A stretch of DNA of 64,000 nt from Sphagnum compactum (GCA_965153455.1 OZ234501.1:15550855-15614854), one strand, 5' to 3'. Numbered from the stretch's first letter, positions 26,553 to 39,839 are shown. Notes: generated by a model from the letters alone, not told the origin. Numbers and translations: made by a program.

Positions 26553-26620
26553 TGACTTCACTTTTGCTTGTCAAAAGCAAAGCAAAAGCTCTCTTTGAAT
26601 ACCAGTGATTATCAGCTTGT

Positions 26621-28445
26621 CCTGCAATATATACAAAGGAAAATGTTTCAATGTTACAAGAGAGATCTTGTTGGTCGCTTGGGTTTTTCCAAGATGCTTG
26701 AGCATTGGGCGACAAGCAAAACAACAATGGAAATTACAAAAATTCTATAAAATAATCCTGGACAGAATTCTGACCAAAATCCTGAACAAAATCTGGAGAA
26801 AAATCATCAAAAAAATCCTGATCATGTGTTTGTTGTTGCTTACAAGGTGCTTACCAGCTATGAGCTTTTTGTTGCACTTTGATGGCTTGCACAATGTGAC
26901 AGTGCTGCAACGCAGCAAGATGATGATTGACAGGGTAAAAGTATAGCTGCAAACTCACAGCTGAGAAGTATCTTCTTATCTCCAATCTTTGCCCTTGTGT
27001 TTTTGGATTTGTCCTTTATGCTTCTTCCTTTGATTCCAATCTCTCCTTGAAGGATTTGTCCTTATGCTTCTTCCTTTGATTCCAGTCTCTCCTTGGAAGA
27101 TTTGTCCTTTATGATTTGTCCTTTGATTCCAGCCTCTCCTTGAAAGATTTGTCCTTTATGATTTGTCCTTTGATTCCAATCTCTCCTTGAACCAGCTGAA
27201 ATGGAAATTTCTTTCTTTGTGCCTTCTACTCCACAATCTGCTCATGCAAAAACCTGCAAATGTATCCCAAAGATATTGTTTTAGTATATTTTCTAGCAGA
27301 ACTTGCAACTTCTAATCTTGAAGCAGCAGCAGCGGCTGTAGTAGTGCACTTTCATTTGTCAAATGAATCCAGATTCAATTTCTATCTTGATGCAACATAG
27401 TGCTCTTTTGTTGTTGAATGTATCCGGAAACAAATTATATCTCAAAGCAGCAGAGTAACACTCTTTTTGTTGTGGAATGAGTCAAGGATTGCTTTTTATC
27501 TTGAAGCACCGGCAGAAGTGCTCCTTTTATTGTGGAATGAATCCAGAATCCAACAAGCCAGCAGTCATTATATGTCAACATGAGGATCCAGGTGAAGACT
27601 ATTCAAGGTCTTTAGATCTCTCAATATGATCCCAAGAAGTACTACCAAGCTCTTTGGTATCTCATGATCTGAAAAACTCAAGACTATCAAGAAGGTCACT
27701 TGATCTCCTTCAGGAGCAGGATCTTTTCTCTTTCCATCCTTCTCTCTCTCCTCTCCTCTCTCTCAATGTGCTTTTTAGATTCAAGCAATCTGCGGCCATG
27801 TTAGACATGTGTACCTTTGAAGCTTTTGTTTCTTGGTGGAGAGAACTTAAAAAACTTGCTGTAGCAAAAGAGCTTTGAAATGAACACTGAGAACTGTGAC
27901 TATTGGAGGCTTAGCAGTGAGAGACAGTGCAAGGCAGGGCCGCAAAATTTTCCTGGCAAAAGATGGTATTCGACAAAGGCCACAGCAGTAAGCACCACGC
28001 ACGCTCTGAAACACACTGTAAAACCTAATTAACTGGCACTCGTTCTTCCCCGCGTTGATGGCTCCAGTACTCTTTTCTTCACTATCCTTTTGTGTGCTAC
28101 CTAGAACCGTTTCTCCTACTTCCCGCAGAATCAGCTTCTAAGGTTTTCGTCTTTCTCTATTTCAAGCAAACAATAAGCCTCTTCCTCGACGGGATTGACT
28201 TCTTCCGCCTCCTACTCCTCCTCCTCCGCTTGTTTCTGACTCCGGTTCCCGTTCCTCTTTCCCGCAAGACAATCAACTATTTTCTCCTCTTCCTTTTTTG
28301 CTCTGATTCAAACAGATAGCGACAAACTCTTCCTCAACTTGTTTCTCCTCTTCCTTATGCTCTAATAAGAACTTGCCTATTTTCTTTCAAGCACACAATC
28401 AGACTCTAATGTCCTTGTTTCACTTACTGGATTGACCTCCGCGGC
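26621..28445 (-). promoter_or_regulatory. Upstream block and predicted 5'-UTR exon of the 183-aa gene, homologous to the block upstream of ISPE
   Basis: On the minus strand a predicted non-coding exon ends at 26855 (ATAGCTG|GTAAGCACC). Its intron ends at 26622 (ATATTGCAG|GACAAG), 69 bp before the start codon. The block from about 26755 to 28445 matches about 60595-61256, upstream of ISPE, in the same orientation. Shared strings, given on the plus strand, include TTACAAGGTGCTTACCAGCT, ATGTTAGACATGTGTACCTT and GGATTGACCTCCGC. The copy here is longer, with internally repeated TTTGTCCTT-ATG-CTT and GATTCCA-TCTCTCC units at 27000-27190. The promoter role is inferred from position. Confidence 0.5.
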
Positions 28446-28659
28446 TGGCATCATCATCCTCCTCAATGGCTTGGCACGAATTTCAAAGCCCGGAGCTCCA
28501 CGATCAGCAACTATAGCGACACAAACCACTGCCAATGTCTCCTGAAATCTACCTTCAACGCTCATTCAATTGCTGCAAATTCCTATTCTCCAACAACAGA
28601 CAAAGAGAGAAAGAAAGATTATATGCATCTGTCGTGTGGAGACTAACAACAACCAGTGC

Positions 28660-28730
28660 TGCTCGCCATTGTTGTTGTTGTTGTTGTTGTATTATCTTGT
28701 TCTTCTCCTCCTCCTCCTCCTCCTCCTCTC
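28660..28730. repeat. Microsatellites (TTG)n and (CTC)n
   Basis: A TTG run at about 28669-28690 is followed by a CTC run at about 28707-28728. Several open frames across both are homopolymer peptides (poly-Gln, poly-Ser, poly-Cys) and are not genes. Confidence 0.85.
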
Positions 28731-28799
28731 TCCTGTCGACTTGAAAAGTTCTTAGGAGGAGCTCCAAAAGCATCTTACCGACACTTCCAAAAGCACTCT

Positions 28800-29500
28800 G
28801 GCATTTTACTTGTGGAATTGGTGGGGTTTTGATGATGAATGAATCCCTGCCAAACTTTCATTAAAGAAAAGGCACCAATCTGGAAGGGGAAATGGATGAA
28901 AATTTATTTCTTTATTATTTTTTGGGGTTCCATTCATTGCAACCCAAGAAAATGTGTCAAGGGTAGCTGCTAACTCCGACAATGTGTTTTTTTTTTTTTG
29001 GGTCAATTTTGTGATGTAGCCAAAGTGGCCATCATCCATGCCAAGAGAAATAAATAGATTTGTCCAATTTGGCTACACGCTTAATATGAAAGTAGAATTT
29101 CTTAAAATATTCTTCTATATTTTTGGCTACCTACTGGAACCAGGAATAGAAATTTGGCAAATTTTTTAAAAAATTGGTCGAATTCTGGCTACTGCAAATA
29201 GCAAATAGCACTTGAATTTTTAGCAATTTTAATTTTTAATTTCACTTTTGGGCCATAGTCAGCCGGAAAAAAGGCTATCGCTGAGTCACTGACCCTATTA
29301 TTGCACCTTTAACAACCAATGTTTTTCTTAGCAATTTCTGTTTGTAGCTCAAGTGCCATTGAAACCCCAATTTTCAGAGTTAATCCAAATATATGATAAG
29401 TATGTGAAAATTTGGGGCTTAGCTTACAACTAACTTAATCAATGTCATATGAGTTCATCATTTTTCTCCCTATGATTGCACACTTCATGGGAGACCTTGT
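28800..29500. other. Intergenic DNA, no supported gene
   Basis: AT-rich sequence with a poly-T near 28987-29000. Nothing else was recognised. Confidence 0.5.
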
Positions 29501-29519
29501 TGAACTACACAAAATCAAT

Positions 29520-30130
29520 TCTTCACATGTAGAGCAAGCAAATTGCTCAAACAAAAAAAAGCCCTATCAATTTTTTAATTTCTGAAGTAAGCACATCGCT
29601 CCCACGGAAAAAATTCAAAAAATCAATTGTGCCATTTCTAAAGCAAGGACATTGGTTAAGCAACGCTCGCAATGGAACCTTTGAATCTAGAGTGAACAAG
29701 GAAATTGCTGAAACATGCACAATCAATTCTTCAAAATCTAAAGCAAATAAATTGATCAATCCTTCCCTCATGGACTAAAATCATTCCTTTGCAATCATGA
29801 GTATAATAATATAATGAGAATTTAAAACAATCAAACTTTCACACATAGCACAAATTAATCATTCACTCGTAGTAAAGTTGACAAATTGGTTCAATTCCTA
29901 AAGAAAGCAAGTCATTCAGGCAAGTATGATCAAATCTTCAAAGAAAGCACAATTAAACCTTCAAATACAGAGCAAGCAAATTGCTCAAACTATGTGCTTT
30001 AGAAATTGATTATGGTTTTGTTTGAGCAATTTGCTTGCTCTATATTTGAAGAATTCATTGTGCATTGTTTGAAGATTTGATTGTGTTATGTTTGAGCAAA
30101 TTTCTTGCTCTAGATTTGAAGAATTTGGTT
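29520..30130. repeat. Degenerate repeat array ending in a long hairpin
   Basis: The unit around AGAGCAAGCAAATTGCTCAAA recurs on the plus strand near 29531 and 29971, with decayed relatives between. It then appears in opposite orientation at 30020-30051 and, more diverged, at about 30089-30121. The arm 29959-29990 pairs with 30020-30051 at 31 of 32 positions, leaving a 29-nt loop. Frames through it are repeat-driven. Confidence 0.8.
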
Positions 30131-31064
30131 GCACTTTGTTGTTCTTTTTAACTTTCAAGTAGGGTGTTTTTGTTGGGTACATAGGGAAACAATTTTATTT
30201 TGTAAAATTTTGTTGAGTCCTCCCCCCCCCCCCCTTTAGTTGTTCATTATAAAAGGAAGGTTAATTTATTGTTGGAATTGGGGTTGTCTAAAGTCTTTGA
30301 ATGTTATCCTAATCGGAATAATGTTTCATGTTAATTATTGGAAACATGAATTCAAGTTTTATGTTTTTGTTAATTCAAACATGTTACATGTTAACTTAAC
30401 AAACTGATTATCTATTGCTTAATAACAACTTAACAATTTTTTGAAATGATAATGCTTGATTGGTTACTAGTTGGTAACAACTAGTTATTATATACATAAA
30501 GTGAAAATTTGGGTTAACAATTGTTTTTTTCTTTATATTATTTATATATATATTTTTCCTAAACCCTTATTGCCTAAATTCTATTGGGATGGAACACATG
30601 TCATGAATTCAAGACATTGTGTAAAGCACACGAGCTCTCCTTATCATAGCCAATATTGGACTTGACATGGTTGGTTTTGTGAATCTTTAAATGGTGGTTG
30701 CAGTTTCATCCTTTCCAAATGAACGAATTAATGATGAATTGGACGGTGGGGAAACAAGTTAAAGGATTACACCAAACATAAACTTTAATCATTTTTTTTC
30801 AAAATGGACCCCAAGCCTTTAGACACATTCTATATGCCCTAGGAAAAAATATTTTTTGAATGTCTAAAATCATCCAATTCAAGTTTGAAATTACTTCAAA
30901 TTGGTCCTTAAGAATTTTGTCCTTGGACTCTAGTTTAAAGTGCATCCAAGGAGCGACCCTAGTATAAATAGTTATAGGAAGCAAAGGGGAAAAAAACGTT
31001 AATGACACATGTTAGCACATAGTTCTAGGATTACAATATAACAAGGACAGGAAAGGCCAATTAT

Positions 31065-31235
31065 AGGAGGAATCAATAAATTGAAATGCCACTAAGTTGA
31101 AAGTTTTCAAAGCAATAGATAGGAGGAATCAATAAACTAAAATACCATTAAGTTGAAAGTTTTTCAAACAATAGATAGGAAGAATCAACAAACTAAAATG
31201 CCACTAAGTTGAAGGTTTTTCAAGCAATAAGAAGA
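31065..31235. repeat. Three tandem copies of a ~58-bp unit
   Basis: The unit carries GGAATCAATAAA, then AAATGCCACTAAGTTGAAAG and TTTTTCAAGCAATAG. It repeats with starts near 31065, 31123 and 31180 and only a few changes per copy. Confidence 0.8.
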
Positions 31236-34200
31236 TAACAAAAAGAATGATGCAAAGTGGCAAGAGTAGAACACAATATCATAGATATGGAAATCAAACA
31301 AACTAGCAATCATGAGAAGGTTAATAAGACATGACAAATATGAAAAATATGATAGGGTGGAATCACTAGGTCATTAGTCAATATCAAAATAATTTAATTA
31401 ATTTATGGTCTTTTTAGAGTGTCATATCAAATTAAGCCAACAATATCATTCCATGTATGTCATTGGTGTTTGGTGACATGGGATTTGCACGGTGGTCAAG
31501 AAAAATAAAATCACCATTCAGTCCCTATCATGAAATCATTACATGGCCATATGATTCTAATCATTATATCAAATCATTAGTAACTCTTACCTAATTCATT
31601 TATGGATACATAGGAGCCCTAATAGACACATAGAAAAAGAGTAGTCTTGACAAAACAATGGGAAGGTTTGTTTGAATTGGTAATCATTTAGTAGAGATTC
31701 CTTGAATGGTTAAGGGTAGACTGGAGATGTAAGTACACGTGGCAATGAAGATAGACTTTAAACAAGAAAGTTTAAAAGCCCACGAGAGGATGTGAAAGAA
31801 ACATGTTCCAAATGCAGAAACTTAGCAAACTTCCGACTAGAGCTCAATAAAGAACAAGAAAAAGGTGTGGGAACAACTAGACCCATATCAAAGCAGACAA
31901 TGAAACTTAATTATGGCATTGAAAAAAAGAATGCGCTTGGTGAATAGTTAGACAAAAGGTGTCATCCTTTGTTAGAATTATTATTTTGATGCTAAACTAG
32001 GGAATCAAGATGTGTAGTGTTGTGTACTTGGACCACTATTCATTGCTAAACATTTTTTTGTGTATATGTGAAAGAAATAGAAATATTGGGAAGGGGAAAG
32101 GAGCTTGATTTCTTTAAAGGGAGAGAGGAATCAGTTGAGGTAAAATTTTTTGCATTATAGGATGAAATGCATTTCATTATGAATGGAAATATATTGAATG
32201 AATATATTTCACGAATTTAACCTATACATATCTTTCATCAAAGGAGGAGGTAGGAGTGGGGTATGGTGCAGATTTGGGGATGATGTTAATAGAACAGAAG
32301 GCATAAGCCATCATCCTTTAGTACGTCCTAACGCAATTAGGTTTTTAATAAGGGTTCACATTTAAATTGAAAGTTCAAATTCAAACTTTGAATTACATAC
32401 TAGATGTCATAATTTAAGATGTATACATAATAATGTAGAAGTTAATATAAACATGATACTTCAAAGCAAAGTTTGCATTTGTCTATGTCATATCAAAGTT
32501 TATAGTCTAATTCATGATTTTTAAGTTGGAAATCGCATTTGTAGAGGATGGATAACTTTGTGTAGTTAAGTTGTGATAAAGTTCAATTAGGTTAATTCAA
32601 TACTCAATTGAGATATCCATCTAGTGTATTTTGTGCAACATAATTCAATTCTCAATTCAATGCTTAGTTTAATACATAGTCCAAACCTCAATTTATTGTT
32701 CATTTTTTTTCATAGTTCATAGTTTAGTTCAATTTTCAATTCACTTAATTATTTTCCAAGTGGCAACCGTTTATCAATAATGGAGATGGCCACTAAATAA
32801 TGAGGTCTTAGCTTGAAGTTCACCATGCTTTTCACTAATTTGTGAAGAATAGCCCAAGTGATCCACATGCTTTTTAAAAATCTTTATTTGATTTTTTTTA
32901 GGGTTTGGGTGTATGCACTTTAAGGTGGTTCATTTTTGACAGATGATCCACTCCCTAAAAGTCCATATGGTAGTGTTAAAATGTTTATTTTAATATCATT
33001 AATTTAGTGGGGAATTATATGGTGATTAATGAACTAAAAAGCCCATATGAAAAATATCCATTTAATTTTTTTTCTAATGTACATGTTAAGTAAATAAAAA
33101 CTAGGATCCACCCAAAAATGATTATGATATGGACTTATGAACATATGGTTCATTCTAGGCCATTCAAAAATCCATAACTATTTTTTGGTTAAATATTTTT
33201 TAGCAATGTTTTTGCACATATGTTCCTTTTGTTTTAACATATCATAGATTGAGTCCCTATAATATATCCCAAATAAAATTCATACACAAAAATGCATGTA
33301 TATAAAGGCATAAACAACAAATTAGTCCATGTGTTTCAACTTTAAAAATCCATTATTATATATTTGGTGTATGTTTGTCGCAATTTTTTTTTATAGATGT
33401 CTTCTTCCTCAAGTTGACAATTTAAATCTAACCAAAAATTTGGAAAATTATTGTTTTTATGCCATGTTAATAGCATGTAAATGCACATCACTATGTAAAA
33501 AATTGGATTGTGATGCAAAAAGTAAGCCTCTCTGCTTTGCAACCACCCCATCGCTTATAATGTTTTATCATTGTTATCGCTACAAGATCTTTGCATTTTA
33601 GGTAGAGTCTCAACATCGGCTTTCACTAGTGGCACCATCATGTTTACCTTCCTGTAATAAACAAGTGTTGGTGATTCGTATTCATCGTCCTTCGAGTTGT
33701 TTTGGTTATTTGGTCATTTTTTGTTGATTGTGATCTCAAGGGAATACTTATTCTGAGATACAAATCCCAATAGATAATTGAACTACCTCAAAAGTTTAGT
33801 TTTGTAGTTTTGACTTGTTAGGTGTGCTGGCCATGGATTCTCTCCTAGAGGTTGTCGTAAGCTATTGAGAAAGTCTTCAGTAAACATCCAAATCACCATC
33901 ACATAGATTTTGTAGTCCTACAAGAAGTTCCTTTGTGCCCAATATTCAACTTTTTCTTGGTATACTACATTGATGAACTTCATTTTTTTTCTCCCAGCTA
34001 CAGGGTACAAGTTTGAGTCCTAAAGAGTTTGACATGCCATGTTTGTTGTCTTTTACAAGGTGGAGCAAAGTCATTGAGAGCATAAAACTTGTACAAAAAA
34101 TTCATAGCACGGCAAATGTACATGTTGTTATTGATAAAGTGTGTTATGAAAGCTCGTGGGTTAAATACCCATTTCTCAAATAATTTATAAGTGGTTTGCA

Positions 34201-35320
34201 ATTGAATATAATAATTTGCTAATATGAGTAACAACAGCCACAAACCTGTTGGATTCAATGACAACAACAATAACATTTTATATGGAGAGTGGCATTGTTA
34301 AATTTTAGAAAAATATTCATAATAGTGTACTTGTCAATTTTTCACATTCTTTTTGTACATTCTTATAGTGATGTCCCCAGTTACTTAACACTTTGTACTT
34401 GATACATTTGCAAACCTTGCATCAATTTTTCATTTTGTTTTATTACAATAGCCTTTCCACAATAATCTTGTTAGAACAGTTGAAATATCTTTTGTTAGAA
34501 GATTTTTGTATTGCAAAAGAAATAATATATGATCACTAGAATATTTATCATCTGTGTTTTAAATTAATAAGTTCATGTTGCAATTATGTTAAACTTGATT
34601 GCCATTACAGTTGCCAAAATAACATGACGAAATATGCGAATATTTTGTTAACATGACAATATGCTTGTGCTATCAAAAGATATTCTGCCACATTGAAAAT
34701 GTCTATCAAAAAATAGTTTTGTGACACGATAAAAAAATACAATAAAATATTTGTTTCTACTCATGCTCACAATCACGTTCATAATATTTCAGATTATTGC
34801 ATACTTTATATTATAATTAAATTAATTATTTGAATAAAATCTACCCTATTTTTAAACTAATTAACTTATAATTTCTACTCAACAACCAATATATTGCACC
34901 CTATATTTTTACTCACGTATTTTTTACTTTTCTTTACCCTCTCCCGCCCCCCTCCCCTCCCTCCAATTCTATCTATTATGTCCTTGGAAACATGTAAACA
35001 TGCGCATCAACATAAATCATGTCATCAATTGTTATGCTATGCACACTTAACTTTCTTGGAACCACATTCAATAATTTATGATTTCATCACACTACGATTT
35101 TCTCTCAACTAAATCCAACATTTCTACTTCATTAATTTCTGTTGCTCTCGTAAAATCCAAAATACTCTTAATTTCACACCTGGTTCTAATATCATGAAAA
35201 GATTGGATATGAAACAAGAAACTTAGAGAGAGACTATAGATTTTATATATAAATATATATACAACACACAAAAAAAACAATCGTCATATATGTTTATAAT
35301 TTTAGGTGTGACAAAGGCCA
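31236..35320. other. AT-rich intergenic DNA, no supported gene
   Basis: Four kilobases in which I find no coding exon, RNA gene or clear element. Short open frames only. Confidence 0.55.
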
Positions 35321-35328
35321 TTTCTTAA

Positions 35329-35969
35329 TTAAACTCGTGTAATTACATGTTTGTACAAGAACTTCCCTCCTTCTGAAATGTGTATACAAGAAAAATATAT
35401 GGACTGTAGGCTCTTGTAAGTCTTTGTACGAAAGCCAACTAAGAAGCTCAAACAGAAAATTCCTCCAATAGCTATAGTGACTATGACTTTCCTCTTATAT
35501 TTGATACTAGGAGCGTAATAAAATGCTGCAGTTGCAAAAGATCCTATGGCATATGAAATTGAAATTGCCAAACAGAAGGAAGCTGCATGAATTTTGTGTT
35601 TCGAATATCGGCAATTGTGCTGCCTCTACTCGGCAGGGCAGCACCTCCTGTAAACAAGTAATGTTGATATGGCAAACAAGAAAGACAAGCTGCTGAACAC
35701 CCAAAAGAGTGTGGACTCGGCAACTGTGATTAGTGACCATGCATTGAACGTCACTGTTGCAAAGAAGTGCAGCAACCAGCAAAATTGCACATCAAAAATT
35801 TGTACATTATGGTGTAATTCAATTCTTCAACACCTAGCCTATAGAAATAAGCTAGGCGAGGTGACAACATTCTCTGATCATCCGGATGCTCAGCAAGACT
35901 CGCGGCAGCCTCCAAGGAGGAACTTGAATACGAGCTTGAGATCAGCTGGAAGTTGTGGATTGACGCCAT
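35329..35969 (-). pseudogene. Broken gene for a small four-helix membrane protein
   Basis: One minus-strand frame from 35826 to 35329 is open for about 165 codons except for a single TAG at 35628-35626. It encodes four likely membrane segments: around FCWLLHFFATVTFNAW, LFWVFSSLSFLFAISTLLVY, ASFCLAISISYAIGSFATAA and VIVTIAIGGIFCLSFLVGF. A plausible N-terminus starts at 35969 in another frame (MASIHNFQLISSSYSSSSLE). That frame runs into the membrane region with a frame change near 35.75-35.83 kb. This could be a frameshift plus a nonsense mutation, or an intron that I cannot place. I do not recognise the family. Confidence 0.4.
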
Positions 35970-35976
35970 CGTCGCC

Positions 35977-36092
35977 CTGCCCTTGAAGTCTAGCCACCAG
36001 CAACCCCGCTCTTGATTCCATTCCAGTGTCTTGCTGCCCTTGAAGTCCAGCCACCAGTAATCCTGCTCTTATTCCATTCCAGTGTCTTGCTC
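35977..36092. repeat. 57-bp direct tandem duplication
   Basis: Copies start at 35977 and 36034 (CTGCCCTTGAAGTC-AGCCAC). Both continue through CCGCTCTT or TCCTGCTCTT to ATTCCATTCCAGTGTCTTGC. They differ by a few bases and a small indel. Confidence 0.8.
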
Positions 36093-36093
36093 T

Positions 36094-36774
36094 TCAACGA
36101 CAGCCAGCTTCCATGCGGCCATCGCGCTTCTGCAAGACCCTCCTCCTCCGCTTCCTGCACTTCGAATACCTCGACCAGCTGCTGCTTTCCATCATGCAAA
36201 ACGCCATCGCCAATTCCCTAATTCTTCTTCTTCTTCTGTTTCTTCTCCGTTGTGACTGAGAGTACTGCTGCTGTAAACGCGTCTGGTTTTCCAGAAGCAG
36301 TTCCATGTGACGAACGATCTTGGCCGCTGCACTTGCGCGGCTCGTCGTAGCTGGAGCTATTCTTCCTCTCCTTGCAGCAGGATATAACCACAGCATGTTG
36401 TGGGAGCTTGATGAAACTGGACATTGCAAGCCACAACTGAGCTTGCGTTGGGGTACGCCAGCCACGATTTCTTCGCGATACTTGATGCACAGCAATGGAG
36501 AAGGAGCAAGAGATTTCGAGTGATCGCTGTTGAGTACGACGAACTCCGACCTCGCGAAGTTGGACTTGATCATCACAGACGAAGCACCAGCAGAAGCAGT
36601 TCCTCTTTCCTTGGCCTGCAAGCTTCGGATATCTGTACTGAGGTCGAAGGAGGAGCAAGAAGGCAGGTAACGCTTACGAGCTCCGAGAAGAAGATACTTC
36701 GAGTTTTGAAAGCTCTGGAAGAGAAAGAAGGAGTTCTCTTTCTTCTTCAGCACGCATAGCAGCGGACGATCCAT
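36094..36774 (-). other. GC-richer open region, 226-codon frame of doubtful coding status
   Basis: The frame starts with ATG at 36774 and stops at 36094. It is the longest uninterrupted frame in the window and lies in locally GC-richer DNA. The peptide is serine-, arginine- and lysine-rich, with an SRASAAAKIVRHMELLLENQ stretch and arginine runs that come from an AGAAGA microsatellite. Frames on both strands are open over much of the same stretch, so length is weak evidence. It could be the 5' exon or leader of the broken membrane-protein gene just downstream. I recognise no domain. Confidence 0.2.
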
Positions 36775-37285
36775 GACAGCCGGTTGTTTGCGGATCGCAG
36801 CAGGGAAACAAATGAGCGTAGAAGAATAAGAATAAGAAGAAGCTGCAACAGCTTAGCGAGATAAATTGGAGCCCACTGACAGTACTTAAGTTAACCTAGC
36901 AAATGCATGTTTGACCACCCTAACAACCCAGGGTGAACCAGCACCTACACTGCTACCTTCACCTTCTTGACTGAGCAGCAGGACGTTAAACTCCCCTCTT
37001 TCTCGGCCTCCAAATTCACTAGAAGCTTGCATAACATGTTAAACCTTTTTTTAAACAAAAAGCAGAAGAATGGACACACCTGCTCACACACCACAACCAA
37101 TGGACATAGGCAGAACGTACTCTAGATCACCAAATCTGAGACCCAAAATTACTGATTTTCCAATAGACATGCCAGACATCTAGTATTGATGTCATTGCCC
37201 GTTCTAAGATCCATCTGACACTAGATAAGGTGATATAGAAAGAAAGGGAAGAGAAAGAAACACTCTGAAACAATGAAGGAAAAAA

Positions 37286-37690
37286 CTAGCGTGTGTGGTG
37301 GCTAGTCACGACAACCCACTCTGTCTGCTTGGCCATCTTTACAGCTTCAATACTCTCTGTCACAGTTCCGATTTTATGCACCTGGTTAAATCCACAGTAA
37401 AAAACACAAGCATCATTTATGATTATTTGCTTACCTCATAGCTGTACTTTAGACATGTACCACACTAACAGAAGATGTAGAATGACTTTTGAGCCTTGAC
37501 AAAAAAAATTCAATGGAGCTTTTGTAACTCATAAGAACTGAAGAAGCTTCAAATGAACTTTATATGTAAACCTTATATAATCAATCAAACAAAAGCTAAA
37601 AACCCATTCAAGCTACAGAAAGAAACATGTTTACCTCCAACAGAGGTGCATCACATGCCTTCACCATGATGACATAAGCAATACACTGTG
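37286..37690 (-). pseudogene. Enolase exon remnants, copy 1 (two exons)
   Basis: Exon piece 1 (about 37682-37635) reads VKACDAPLLE and ends in a GTAAAC donor. Piece 2 (37381-37286) follows a CCAG acceptor and reads VHKIGTVTESIEAVKMAKQ then TEWVVVTSHH. Together they match the conserved enolase stretch LLLKVNQIGTVTESIEAVKM...W-V-SHR, whose lysine and histidine lie in the active site. The junction phase is the one expected. Real enolases continue SGETEDTFI, but here a TAG follows HHTR. The (MA)(K/R)..W.VVTSH form resembles plant ENO3-type more than classical ENO2-type enolase. No other convincing exon lies in phase nearby, so it is a fragment. Confidence 0.65.
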
Positions 37691-38210
37691 CAAGAAGACA
37701 CCCCAGAAATAACATTCCCAGAGATTGCACCTGGAACTACCTGAAACTACTGTGGGAACAATTTTTCATTTTGAGAATTAGAAGCAGGAATATACATGTC
37801 ATGACAGCAAAAATTCCAGATACTTCATTGGCACAAAGAGAACAAACAAACAAACTTGTCACAAGTTTATGTCACTAACAACAAGCTGATAACTGGATGT
37901 GGTTATATAGTGACTTCACGTCTTGCCCTCATCTTTGCTACCTTGAATGTTGGGTCAATGAGCTCCTCTAGTTTCTCCACACACTGCCGCAACGTGAATC
38001 GGCAAAACTTAGGTCAAGGATACCGATTAATGTCAAAGCTACAATTCTGAAAAACCTATACAAGATAAGGTTTGATTTACTGCCCACTCTCAAGGACATA
38101 ATCAAACACCTTCTAAACAATAACTATAGTTGTGCATGTAAGATCATCAGCCTTGAAACAATATGAATGTCCGTACCCCAAGTTCCTTCATATCAATGGT
38201 GTTACCATCA

Positions 38211-38717
38211 ATGCAAACCATTCGATTATCGCAATTTGCAACTAGTCAATTCATACCAATGTGCACAAATTAAAGACACAAATAGCAAAAATAGTGAGAC
38301 CTTTCCCATACCCTCATGCTAGCGACAAGATTACGTGGCGACTTTAGTTTAACATGCTACAAAGACCTCTATTTCACAAAAAAATAATTAGAATTGTCAA
38401 GTGTTGATAAGGCAACCCTTGTTCATGAAATTCTCATTTTATCCCTTCACAGTAATCTATGCAAACCATCAATGCAAACCATTCAATTATCACAATTTGC
38501 AACTAATCAATTCATACCAATGTGCATATGTTAAAGACATAAAAAGCAAAAATAGTGAGACCTTTCCCATACCCTCATGTTAGCAACAAGATTACTTGGC
38601 CACTTTAGTCTAACATGCTGCAAAGGCCTCTATTTCACAAAAAAATTTAAAATTGTCAAACCTTGATAAGGCAACCTTTGTTCATGAAATTTTCATTCTA
38701 TCCCTTCACAGTAATCT
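38211..38717. repeat. 261-bp tandem duplication
   Basis: Copies start at 38211 and 38472 with ATGCAAACCATTC-ATTATC. They share ATAGTGAGACCTTTCCCATA and TTCATGAAATT-TCATT and end at CCCTTCACAGTAATCTA. Identity is high, with scattered substitutions. Confidence 0.85.
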
Positions 38718-39839
38718 AAACTCTTAATAGATTACCCACCTCAACAGAATGAAAAGTAAAACCTCCTATGAGCCCTAATGCACACCTTAGGAAATTATTT
38801 TCAACTTGACAAAAGGCAAGAACAAATTATGTTCCAAACCAAGATTGAAGTTTTAGTCCAAGTTGACGTCCAATGAAAGTCATCTGGTACTACTAATGAA
38901 AATCAACCCTTTTTCTGATGATGATGTGCAGTGAATCCCTAGTTGTGACCATGCAAATTTAATGGATAGACCTAAGTTTTTCTTATTAAACTTTATCTAT
39001 TTAAAAGGGATTTGTAAAACCAATAGAACACACACCTTCAGAGTGTGGTAGACCTTGATACTCATCTTCATGACCTCAGTACATATGTTTCTGGATCCAC
39101 TGGAAGAATAAAGGACTCCTACAATACTACACCTTCTCTTAAGTGAACATAAGAACTTCGGCCAACTTAATTCTCTTGGATTAAGTCAAGCACTATAGAC
39201 AAAGATAATACATGTATTATGGGACATTGAACTATACCTTTGTACCTTTCAAAGACACAACTGAGCAAGAAAACCAAAAGATCACCTATGTGTACTTGGC
39301 ACTTATTTCTTGCACCACCTTTTATGACATTGAGTGCAAGGACAAGTACTATCAACTTTAGGTGAACTAGTTATGGTACCTATTGTGTTTTAAACTTTAT
39401 CAAAATGTAATTCCTATAAATTATGCCACAAAAAGGAAAAGATAAGAGGTCGAGGAAACTAACCAAGTAGAGTTTGTTGCCACCACAACTTGAATATGAA
39501 GAATCTTGAACTGCCATATTGCAATTTGCATGCTTGGGACCAGATGAGGAAGCATATCAATAGAAAATTTAACAAAACAAAAAAATCCCCAAAAAGAAGA
39601 AGAATGCAACCATTGTTAATTTTCTTGTAGACTACTACTAAAGAACTCACAAACTCACATGACCAAAACACCTTCCTAAAATTATAACAACAACAAAAGA
39701 TGTGTCAAAAAATGATTTCAGTAACAAAATGCCTGCAAAATTACATTGTTATTTTAAACATTCATGTCTACTTGTTTTTATTTCATTATCTGCTAAAGCT
39801 AAAAAAAGGCTCAAAAGGCATAATTGAAAATTATAATGT

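Noticed and set aside
28535-28773. Open frames with poly-Ser, poly-Gln and poly-Cys
   Set aside because: They are produced by adjacent (TTG)n and (CTC)n microsatellites.
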